Source: DATCIH01 sp036507955
GTDB lineage: Bacteria; Bacillota; Clostridia; Clostridiales; Clostridiaceae
Length of the DNA stretch: 14,346 nucleotides
Direction: 5' to 3'
Assembly (NCBI GenBank): GCA_036507955.1
Contig: DATCIH010000172.1
Span: 1 to 14,346, forward strand
The notes under the pieces were generated by a model. That model was given only the letters and a program-made list of their open reading frames with translations. It searched no databases and had not been told where the DNA came from. The translations under genes were made by a program, and so were the position numbers. This document shows positions 7,656-13,814 of the stretch, piece after piece (the stretch's first letter is position 1; the number at the start of each line of letters is the position of its first letter).

Positions 7656-8774
7656 ATGAGTATTAAGCCTATTAGAACTAAATGGAAAGGGTCTATGACT
7701 GATAGAGAAAGATTTAATAATCAAATGCATTATAAAAAGATAGATAGAACTTTTAATATGGAGTTTGGTTATTGGGATGAAAACTTTAAGGAATGGGATT
7801 TATTTGTAGATAATGGTATAAAGACTAACGAAGAAGCAGATTTGTTCTTTAATTTTGACATAATCAAGTCTGTCAGCGGTAATATATGGATGAGCCCTCC
7901 TTTTGAAAAAAAGGTAATTGGGGAAAACGGTAATAATTTAGTTATTATGAATCAAGAAGGCTTAATTGCAGAGGTATTAAAGGATAAACACGATACAATA
8001 CCACACTTTATTAAGGCATCCATTGTTACCCCCGAAGATTGGGAAAAGTGTAAAAAAGAAAGATTTAGACGAGATGATCCAGATAGAATAATTGATGTTG
8101 AAACATTAAAAAAGATGCATCCAGAAAATAGAACTTATCCCCTTGGTGTAGATTGCGGTTCTATGATTGGTAAAATAAGAGACATGCTAACCTTTGAGGG
8201 TTTAGCCTATGCTTGTTATGATTACCCGGAGATGGTAGAAGATATGGTGGAAACTTGTTGCGTCTTGGTTGAGGATTTTTTAGATCAAGTACTTCCACAT
8301 ATAAAGTTTGACTTTGCTTCAGGTTGGGAAGATATTTGTTATAAGAATGGACCCATTGTTTCAGTTTCTTTTTTTAGGGATGTTGTAATGCCAAGATATA
8401 AAAGGATAAGTAGCAAACTAAGACAAGCAGGAATTGACATATGGTATATAGATTGTGATGGAGACGTAAGACCAATATTACCTTATTTTCTTGAAGGAGG
8501 AATCAATTGTTTGTTTCCTTATGAAGTAAATTCCTGCTGTCATCCTAAGGAACTTTTAGATGAATATGGAACCGCTTTAAGAATAATGGGCGGTTTTGAT
8601 AAGATGGAATTAGGCAAGGGAAAAGAAGCCATAAAGGCATATATGGAATCTTTAGTCCCTATAGTAGAAAGAGGTGGCTATATACCTTTCTGCGATCATA
8701 GATGCCCTCCTAATGTAAAACCAGAGGACTATTTATACTATCTTGATTTGAAAGAAAAAATGTTTGGTTTATAA
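7656..8774 (+). CDS. URO-D-superfamily protein, probable methyltransferase partner
   Basis: A second, clearly different member of the uroporphyrinogen-decarboxylase-like superfamily (372 residues). Visible landmarks: RERFNNQMHYKKIDR near the start (17-31), ASGWEDICYK (221-230), IDCDGDVRP (265-273) where related proteins have a DSDG or H-x-C metal-site loop, MGGFDK (311-316) and the C-terminal CDHRCPPNVKPEDYLYYL (346-363), typical of this anaerobe subfamily. Cys267, Cys346 and Cys350 are candidate zinc ligands. It is divergent from the AraC-type regulator and corrinoid gene set, so it is probably the other methyltransferase of the system. The start at 7656 has GAGGTG about 11 nt upstream; an in-frame ATG at 7695 with AAAGGG close by is an alternative. 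Substrate unknown; a non-methyltransferase role cannot be excluded. Confidence 0.8.
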   Translation: MSIKPIRTKWKGSMTDRERFNNQMHYKKIDRTFNMEFGYWDENFKEWDLFVDNGIKTNEEADLFFNFDIIKSVSGNIWMSPPFEKKVIGENGNNLVIMNQEGLIAEVLKDKHDTIPHFIKASIVTPEDWEKCKKERFRRDDPDRIIDVETLKKMHPENRTYPLGVDCGSMIGKIRDMLTFEGLAYACYDYPEMVEDMVETCCVLVEDFLDQVLPHIKFDFASGWEDICYKNGPIVSVSFFRDVVMPRYKRISSKLRQAGIDIWYIDCDGDVRPILPYFLEGGINCLFPYEVNSCCHPKELLDEYGTALRIMGGFDKMELGKGKEAIKAYMESLVPIVERGGYIPFCDHRCPPNVKPEDYLYYLDLKEKMFGL

Positions 8775-8817
8775 TTTCAAATTTTTAATAAAGACCGCTT
8801 AAATAACTGTCATTATA

Positions 8818-8862
8818 GAGAATGCGAGTAGATGTGTTTACACAAATCTACTCGCATTTCTC
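8818..8862 (+). terminator. long hairpin, probable terminator
   Basis: A perfect 13-bp stem (AATGCGAGTAGAT, 8821-8833, with ATCTACTCGCATT, 8846-8858), extendable outward by GAGA/TCTC with one bulge and inward by GTGT/ACAC, lies 46 bp after the rightward URO-D-family gene. The following TCTCCCCTTAT is poorly T-rich, so efficiency is uncertain; it may work in both directions. Confidence 0.65.
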
Positions 8863-8902
8863 CCCTTATAAAGAAAATCAATTGAATCCAAATTTGTTTT
8901 TG

Positions 8903-9043
8903 TTACTGCGGCATCTTACTCATATCCATATATATCATATTCCACCGATGACCATCTATATCAGAAAATCCAAGTTTAATGAAAAACTCTTTTGATTTTT
9001 TAACGTCTTTTACTGGAAGATTAATCCAAAGTTGTTTTGTCAT
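8903..9043 (-). pseudogene. VOC (glyoxalase/bleomycin-resistance) gene remnant with internal deletion
   Basis: A 46-codon open frame whose first 27 codons match the N-terminus of VOC-superfamily proteins (MTKQLWINLPVKDV, then KEFFIKLGFS) and whose last 19 match their C-terminus (DGHRWNMIYMDMSKMP). Full-length relatives are about 125-130 residues, so roughly 80 central residues, including most of the fold and metal ligands, are gone while the frame is kept. The start ATG at 9043 has a GGGGCGG-like site upstream. The product cannot form a VOC domain. It is the first member of the decayed region that runs to about 12850. Confidence 0.75.
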
Positions 9044-9097
9044 AATTACCGCCCCTTTTAGTTAAGTATTTTCATACTAATATAACCAAAAGCACAA

Positions 9098-9340
9098 TTA
9101 TTGATTCGACTTCTTCAAAATTAAAGTAGTTAACCACCAACCGATACCAAGAAGTACCACAATACCAGATAGTACCACCCAAATTTTCATTTCAAATCCA
9201 TATAAATAAATAACAGTTAAACTAATTGTTATCCATAATAATCCTAACGTTACCCAATTTGGAACGTTTTTTATCAAGGCTACACCAATAGTAATTAATA
9301 CAAACGCGCTTACTAAGAATGTCATGAATTGGCTATTCAT
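9098..9340 (-). CDS. small hydrophobic membrane protein, probably 5'-broken
   Basis: An 80-residue protein of unknown function with three hydrophobic segments (about 6-24, 28-47, 53-74) and a short basic tail LKKSNQ. The ATG at 9340 has no recognisable ribosome binding site. The same frame continues upstream with membrane-like sequence (LTILGYVLIILGAIVGIG, 9368-9421) interrupted by a TGA at 9365-9367, with a second TGA at 9422-9424. An ATG at 9427-9429 is one base out of frame. The gene was therefore probably longer (about 110 residues) and has been broken at its 5' end. Confidence 0.45.
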   Translation of the reverse strand: MNSQFMTFLVSAFVLITIGVALIKNVPNWVTLGLLWITISLTVIYLYGFEMKIWVVLSGIVVLLGIGWWLTTLILKKSNQ

Positions 9341-9517
9341 TATATCGATGGGGAACTGTGATCCTCACCCAATACCTACAATAGCACCGAGAATTATTAA
9401 TACATATCCTAAAATTGTTAGTCAGTCATATTGTTTACACCATCCTTTATGAGTTCTATTTAATCTTTTAACTATGTCAATATACTATAACACCGCTTAT
9501 GATTCCAATAGTAGATT

Positions 9518-9831
9518 TTATTTTTCAATAACTAAAGTTACAAGAATATAGCAACTTTTTATTCTTAAATAAGAAGAATAAAGCACAGCTACAAATATTA
9601 TATAAAGCAGAATATTAATTAAGTATCCTTCGTTATAGAGCATCAAGTATTTATAAATACAGGTTATACCTGGGATAATAAAAAACATAGCGGACACTAT
9701 TCTTCCAATTTTATCAAAAATAAATGGATTTTTCGATAATTTATAATGATTATTTGTAAAATTCGATGTTGCTACAAATTCTATAAATTTAAAACATACG
9801 AATCCTAAAAATCATAGAGGTAAAATTTTAA
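9518..9831 (-). pseudogene. membrane-protein remnant interrupted by a group II intron
   Basis: A 97-codon open stretch (9518-9811) without a plausible start encodes a membrane-like sequence with two hydrophobic segments (VSAMFFIIPGITCIY and NILLYIIFVAVLYSSYL) and ends at TAA. A TGA at 9812-9814 separates it from in-frame codons reading KILPL that run up to the intron boundary near 9832; TGG in place of this TGA would give a continuous reading. It looks like the 3' part of a gene whose 5' part lay on the other side of the intron and is lost. No family recognised. Confidence 0.4.
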
Positions 9832-10438
9832 GCTGCGACAAGAAGTCGCTAATTGGTAGTGTTTCGTAAGAAACTGCGTTAGTTACTAAACGTATCCTCG
9901 CTCTAAACTGCACTCCAAGTAATTGGTTTGTAGGTTGCATAAGAGTTAATTACCCAAGGCTATTACTTTACGCAGAAGCAATGCTGGGTTAGGGGAAAAG
10001 TGGAAAGTATAAACGAAAGTTGAACCTTTGTAATCTTCGTCATTTACGATAAGCGTACTGCGGAGTAACAAGCTTAATATGGATAGGAAAGATTGTATCG
10101 TAATCCAATCGTGCAGTAACTCATATATCCATCGGAGTATAGAAGGATGCTTACCCATTTATATCTACTATTAGGGGAACTTGGAAAACCCTTTGTGTTC
10201 CTCGATAGAGGTAGGGCAATCGAAAGAAAGCTACAATAACAGAGGGCATGGGATTGTGGAGAAAGCGAATGCCAGTAGGACGAAAGTTCAGGGGAAAAGA
10301 TAACCCACTGGATAGAGTTTGATAACTCACTCGAAAGAGGGCAGACTTCCACATGGTCATCAACACGAAAGAAAGCGGAAAGCAATTTCTTCGTAAAAGA
10401 GAAGTTTAGTTATGAAAACTGGTATTAATATCAGTCGG
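9832..10438 (+). mobile_element. group II intron, 5' ribozyme portion only (truncated)
   Basis: About 600 bp of non-coding, higher-GC, purine-rich DNA with the look of group II intron domains I-III. It begins near CTGCGACAAG, close to the GTGCGAC 5' end, with the stem GCGAC/GTCGC. It has several hairpins capped by GNRA loops: GTTTC-GTAA-GAAAC at 9861-9874, GGAC-GAAA-GTTC near 10279-10290 and CTC-GAAA-GAG at 10330-10339, plus GAGTT-TGAT-AACTC at 10315-10328. It ends with the start of an intron-encoded protein at 10412 and is then cut off. Domains V and VI and the reverse transcriptase are missing, so it cannot splice or move. Open frames of 70-103 codons on the opposite strand are shadows. The exact 5' boundary is uncertain by a few bases. 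Confidence 0.65.
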
Positions 10439-10453
10439 CTACTCCTCTGCTAA
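10412..10453 (+). pseudogene. stub of the group II intron-encoded protein
   Basis: An ATG at 10412, 3' of the ribozyme-like region where domain IV begins, opens a frame reading MKTGINISRL that meets the histidine-kinase DNA at about 10436-10441 and stops at TAA 10451-10453. The position is that of the reverse transcriptase/maturase ORF of group II introns. Only 9-10 native codons remain, so identity rests on position. Confidence 0.4.
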
Positions 10454-10971
10454 TATGAAAATAATTTCCGTATCATAGTCATATTGAATTTCATAAGAGA
10501 AATCTCCTTTTAAAATTCTGCGACAACTTTCATGAAGAGCAGATAAAGGTGTTAGAATATCCTTTTTCGAAAAAATATAGGTAAGTATTATGAGTACAAT
10601 TATTATTATCAATGAAAGTACTATAGGAATCAGATTTATAAAGGTGGTCAAGCAAAGTGAAGAGGATAAAATTCTTTCCTTAGGAATTAAAAAAGTTACA
10701 GTGCCTACTTGGGCATGACTAACAATTAGTGAAGAAGTATATTTTATAAGTCCTGGTTGCTTTAATGAGGTGTTGTTATCATATTCCATAAAATCGTTAA
10801 AATCAACTAGGCTGCCTTTTTTATATTCAGAGATGGATGAGAATAAAACCTTTCCATTTAAATCTATAACTGCATAGGGAAAGTCGCTTTTCAAAGGAGG
10901 TATAAAATCTTTTTTTTCTAAGGAGGCTTCTAGGTTAGATTTTATTGAATAAGTTAATCTACTATTCCAAA
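10439..10971 (-). pseudogene. sensor histidine kinase fragment (sensor, TM and part of HAMP)
   Basis: Remnant of a membrane sensor kinase. The frame stays open from about 10971 to the stop at 10439. It gives a short extracytoplasmic part (VIDLNGKVLFSS resembles PAS-like sensor domains), a transmembrane segment (LIPIVLSLIIIIVLIILTYI) and the start of a HAMP linker (LTPLSALHESCRRILKGDFS). It ends shortly after YDTEI, so the phospho-accepting His and ATPase domains (over 200 residues) are missing. The 3' cut coincides with the truncated group II intron on the opposite strand. At the 5' end the frame overlaps the truncated response regulator, with no start codon or first transmembrane helix; a TTG at 10894 is the only usual start. 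Not functional as a kinase. Confidence 0.75.
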
Positions 10972-11388
10972 TTCTCTGGAGGTTAAGTGAATTTCTTTAT
11001 CCATATAAGTTACTTTATAGCTTTTACTATCTACAGCTAACTGACCAAACTCCTTTCTTCCAGAGATATCTTTTTGTGGAATAGAAAAAGTTTTATATCT
11101 TCTGAGATGAGCTTTAATTCTAGTTATTATCTCCATTGGAGAAAATGGTTTTGTTATATAATCATCAGCTCCAACACCTATGGATAAAATCTTATCAATA
11201 TCTCCACTTTTAGCAGAAAGCATTATATCTAAAACAATAATATCTGGATTAAAGGAATTAAAAATAGCAATTGCATTTCCTCCATTATCACAGACATTAA
11301 CTAAAAACTCTTCACTTATCAAATAATCTTTTAATATATTTCTGATATCCCTATCATCTTCTATGATAAGGACTTTTTCATTCGCCAT
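10954..11388 (-). pseudogene. OmpR-type response regulator with two deletions
   Basis: The 144-residue product has the acidic pocket (Glu10, Asp11, Asp12), the phospho-acceptor Asp54 in VLDIM and the conserved Lys80 in TKPF. Asp and Lys are only 26 residues apart, against about 51 in intact receivers (52 in CheY), and the stretch from LPG through the fourth strand is missing: VLDIML runs straight into SAKSGD. The winged-helix DNA-binding domain begins (VDSKSYKVTYMDKEIHLTSREFGIV) and stops after its first helix, so the recognition helix is lost. GGAGGG precedes the ATG at 11388. It is the partner of the following broken kinase and surely inactive. Confidence 0.85.
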
Positions 11389-11411
11389 AATATCCCTCCA
11401 AATGCTTTATA

Positions 11412-11441
11412 ATTATATTTTAACATAAAAATAATCAACAA
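11412..11441 (-). promoter_or_regulatory. possible promoter of the response-regulator gene
   Basis: Read leftward: TTGTTG (11436-11441), 18 bp, TATAAT (11412-11417), 24 bp before the ATG. The -10 is perfect and the -35 weak, so this is a candidate only. Confidence 0.35.
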
Positions 11442-11442
11442 A

Positions 11443-11471
11443 AATCGAGAAAAGAGAGGTTACCACCCTCT
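11443..11471 (-). terminator. weak candidate terminator after the ABC ATPase gene
   Basis: A short stem AGAGG/CCTCT (11467-11471 with 11455-11459) overlapping the ATPase stop codon is followed leftward by TTTTCTCGATTTTTG. The stem is short and the assignment tentative; it could divide the ATPase gene from the regulator gene. Confidence 0.3.
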
Positions 11472-12218
11472 TTCTTTTAGAAATTCAAATATTAAAACCT
11501 CTCTATTCTCAAAGTCTTCCTTAGAGAAATTATCTAAGGAAAGTTCGCCATCAATTCTTCCATCTTTAAGATATATTAATCTGGATGCACGGGAAGCGGC
11601 TTTTAAGTCATGGGTAACCATAACTACGGTTTGACCCTTGCTATTTAAATCTGACAATATGTTTAGAACCTCTTCTCCCGTCGTGGAGTTAAGAGCTCCT
11701 GTAGGTTCATCTCCAAATAGTATTTTAGGAGAGTTAATAATAGCTCTTGCAATAGCTACCCGCTGCTGCATACCACCAGAAATTTCCGAAGGATATTTAT
11801 CCTTATCCTCTTTCAGACCAAGGCTTTCAAGAAGCTTTAGGCTCTTCTCATTGACTTCTTTCTTATTTTTATTTACTCCATATCCACAATAAGCTATATT
11901 CTCAAAAATAGTTATATCTGGAAGCAAATTTATACTTTGAAATATAAAGGAGATGTCGTTTTTTCTAATTAAGGAAAGTTCCTCCTCCTTCATTGAAGTA
12001 ATATTTTTGCCAAGAAGATGTACGCTGCCACTGGTTGGTGAGTCCATACCGCTTAAGGTATATAATAATGTAGACTTACCAGAGCCTGAGCTTCCCATAA
12101 TTACTGTAAAATCCCCTTCATAGATATTTAAAGTTAAGTTTTTTATCACGTTAAGAGCAGTCTTCCCTGTGACAAAGGATTTACAAAGATTACTCGCTTT
12201 TATTACTGAAGATTTCAT
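11460..12218 (-). CDS. ABC transporter ATP-binding protein (MacB/BceA type)
   Basis: ATPase subunit that would power a MacB/FtsX-type or Bce-type permease, the class used for peptide-antibiotic resistance and lipoprotein handling. All catalytic motifs are intact in 252 residues: Walker A GSSGSGKST (42-50), Q-loop Gln94, signature SGGMQQR (147-153), Walker B ILFGDEP (166-172) with Glu171, D-loop and H-loop His203. The length is normal. The ATG lies 7 bp after the permease stop, with GGAGG inside the permease's last codons, so the two were translationally linked. It is the only undamaged gene of its module: the permease, regulator and kinase are all truncated. It may be expressed but has no complete partner in the window. 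Confidence 0.9.
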   Translation of the reverse strand: MKSSVIKASNLCKSFVTGKTALNVIKNLTLNIYEGDFTVIMGSSGSGKSTLLYTLSGMDSPTSGSVHLLGKNITSMKEEELSLIRKNDISFIFQSINLLPDITIFENIAYCGYGVNKNKKEVNEKSLKLLESLGLKEDKDKYPSEISGGMQQRVAIARAIINSPKILFGDEPTGALNSTTGEEVLNILSDLNSKGQTVVMVTHDLKAASRASRLIYLKDGRIDGELSLDNFSKEDFENREVLIFEFLKERGW

Positions 12219-12225
12219 AAAATAA

Positions 12226-12852
12226 TCACTCCTCCGTTAATTCTGTGGGTTTAGTATTTTTTATAGCTTTGCAACATATAAGTGCAACTCCTAATATTAA
12301 AAGAACCATAGCCATTATTAAAAGCAACATTGTTACTCCTGATATTATTAATACATCTAATTTGCTTAAAACCATGCCAAGAATTTTCCTGCTAAAAACT
12401 AGATTTAATGTACAAGCAAATATAATGCTTAATATTGTTAATATTGATATTCTATAAAGATATTGGTTTCTAATGTCTTTATAGGTGAAGCCCAGTGCCT
12501 TCATTATTCCGAAGTTCCTTCTATTATCTCTAATATCCATTATTATAATATTTAATATTGTTACTCCACTGAAGACTATGAATACTATTATTAACAATTG
12601 GGTCATCGGGAGTAATGTACCTGGTATGGGATCTAATGTATATTTCATCATAGGTTGAATATCACTAGCGTTCAAATTAGAATATTTATTTTTTATTTCT
12701 TTTTCGAAAGCTGCTTTGTCAGTACCTGCTTTAAGTATTACAAAAATTTCATTGAAAATAGATCCAGGAAGTTCTTTTTCCACAGAAGCGGTTAATAATC
12801 TTACACCATATCCATTAGATAATAAAGAATTATAGGAATTCTTAATGAATTC
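12226..12852 (-). pseudogene. FtsX-family ABC permease, C-terminal fragment
   Basis: The frame is open from 12852 (just after a TAA at 12853-12855) to the stop at 12226, with no good start; a GTG at 12783 would give 185 residues. It shows the end of an extracytoplasmic domain (VILKAGTDKAAFEKEI), then the FtsX/MacB C-terminal region: TM helices around LLIIVFIVFSGVTILNIIIM, the coupling segment DNRRNFGIMKALGFTYKDI and two further helices before the tail KNTKPTELTEE. Full FtsX-type permeases of such systems have several hundred more residues with N-terminal helices. The upstream break lies near a GAATTC-N5-GAATTC repeat at 12835-12851. Partner of the ATPase at 11460-12218. Confidence 0.8.
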
Positions 12853-12965
12853 TTACAAATAAATTTAAATAAATGAAATTTTGTTTCCATTTTTAAACGG
12901 GATAATATATTTAGTTAAAAGGCAATATATAAAAGGATAAAAATATTGATTGATGGAGGTATGTT

Positions 12966-13208
12966 ATGAGCATTTTTAAAGGAATTTTTGGAAACGACGA
13001 AGAATTACAAAGAGATACTAGTGACGATGACATGAAAATTTATCTCCGAGAAGAGAAACTTGACATTGCAAAAAACAGAGTGCAAAAAGGTGATGTAGAA
13101 TTTGGGAAGGAAATTATAGAAGAGCGAAAAATCGTAGACGTGCCAGAAGCTTGGGTAAATAGAAACGGTGACCCAAATGTGATTGACACCGATATCAATG
13201 AAGATTAA
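12966..13208 (+). CDS. short DUF2382 (YsnF/AvaK-like) stress-protein ORF
   Basis: An 80-residue protein whose middle, YLREEKLDIAKNRVQKGDVE and the following EIIEERKIVDVP (26-60), matches the start of the DUF2382 domain of YsnF-like general stress proteins. The domain normally continues much further; here it changes to EAWVNRNGDPNVIDTDINED and stops, so it is likely truncated or fused. GGAGG lies 7 nt before the ATG. The end overlaps the next rightward ORF by 11 bp. Function in stress is known only by association in other bacteria. DUF2382 identity is fairly sure; integrity is not. Confidence 0.65.
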   Translation: MSIFKGIFGNDEELQRDTSDDDMKIYLREEKLDIAKNRVQKGDVEFGKEIIEERKIVDVPEAWVNRNGDPNVIDTDINED

Positions 13209-13566
13209 TAAAGTTAGGCACACCGCAAAAACTCTAATTATCACTCGTGGAGTACTGATCGGGGGATTTCTAGGGATGCTACTTGGATCTCTTAATAAAA
13301 CTGGTATTTTGATTATTCCTGGACTCAGCTCTACTTCATTTAATGAAATCATTGGAGGAACCTTACTAGGTGCCATCATTGGAGGTCTTATTGGAGTAGT
13401 TTTAGCCTTATATTTCACAAAAAAAATAAGAGCTGATTGTGAAGCAGACGAAAAAACAAATAATCAAAGCACTTATGATTATAGTAAAAATGCTGCTTTT
13501 CAGATTAAAGAAGAGCAGCTGCACGTAGCAAAAAAGTGGATTGAAACGGGGGAAAAACTTTTTTAA
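13198..13566 (+). CDS. glycine-zipper membrane protein with truncated DUF2382 tail
   Basis: About 122 residues from the ATG at 13198 (a TTG at 13183 is an alternative; neither has a clear ribosome binding site). It has two glycine-rich hydrophobic segments (RGVLIGGFLGMLLGS and IIGGTLLGAIIGGLIGVVLA), as in YflT-like stress proteins, then a polar linker and the first 17 or so residues of a DUF2382 domain (IKEEQLHVAKKWIETGE), after which it runs into KLF and a stop. The N-terminal domain expected in such proteins and most of DUF2382 are missing. It overlaps the preceding DUF2382 ORF by 11 bp, so the two may be pieces of one or two once longer genes. Confidence 0.55.
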   Translation: MKINKVRHTAKTLIITRGVLIGGFLGMLLGSLNKTGILIIPGLSSTSFNEIIGGTLLGAIIGGLIGVVLALYFTKKIRADCEADEKTNNQSTYDYSKNAAFQIKEEQLHVAKKWIETGEKLF

Positions 13567-13718
13567 AAACTACTGCATTAGATAAGATACATTTAGTTGT
13601 ATCTTCTAAAGCTAGTGATGTAAAAGATCATTCAGGTTTTAAATCAGTTAGTGATATAGTAAAGAGTAAAAATAATGAAGATGAAATAATTAATAATCTT
13701 GTAAGCAGTCTATCATAA
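13566..13718 (+). pseudogene. C-terminal fragment of an unrecognised protein
   Basis: A 50-codon open stretch with no start codon at its head (KTTALDKIHLVVSSKASDV at its start, NNEDEIINNLVSSLS at its end) stops at TAA 13716-13718. Codon use is normal for the window and the composition protein-like. It follows directly on the truncated DUF2382 tail in another frame, so a deletion probably joined two genes here. No family recognised. Confidence 0.4.
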
Positions 13719-13740
13719 GAAATATCTATCTAATCTAGTA

Positions 13741-13769
13741 GTCGGTAGATAATTGATTTATCTACCGAC
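13741..13769. terminator. 12-bp perfect hairpin, possible bidirectional terminator
   Basis: GTCGGTAGATAA (13741-13752) pairs perfectly with TTATCTACCGAC (13758-13769) around a 5-nt loop, between two convergent coding regions. Neither side has a clear T-run, so it may be a bidirectional terminator or mRNA-protecting stem. Confidence 0.5.
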
Positions 13770-13814
13770 ATTGGGTAGAAAGGTTTCTAAACTCTGTACT
13801 ATATCGAGTTTCAA

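Noticed and set aside
9098..9831. TGA read as tryptophan (alternative genetic code)
   Set aside because: TGA ends clearly intact genes in the window, and intact genes use TGG for Trp; the in-frame TGA codons occur only in an already decaying region.
9946..10385. Leftward open frames of 70-103 codons
   Set aside because: They lie antisense to the group II intron-like RNA region, have no ribosome binding sites, overlap one another in different frames and resemble no family.
12888..12915. Possible sigma-B promoter (GTTT ... GGGATA) before the DUF2382 gene
   Set aside because: The spacing is shorter than the consensus, an overlapping ordinary promoter reading is as good, and most Clostridia lack sigma-B.
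13005..13418. Leftward 137-codon open frame
   Set aside because: It is a shadow opposite the two DUF2382-type ORFs, which have recognisable domains.
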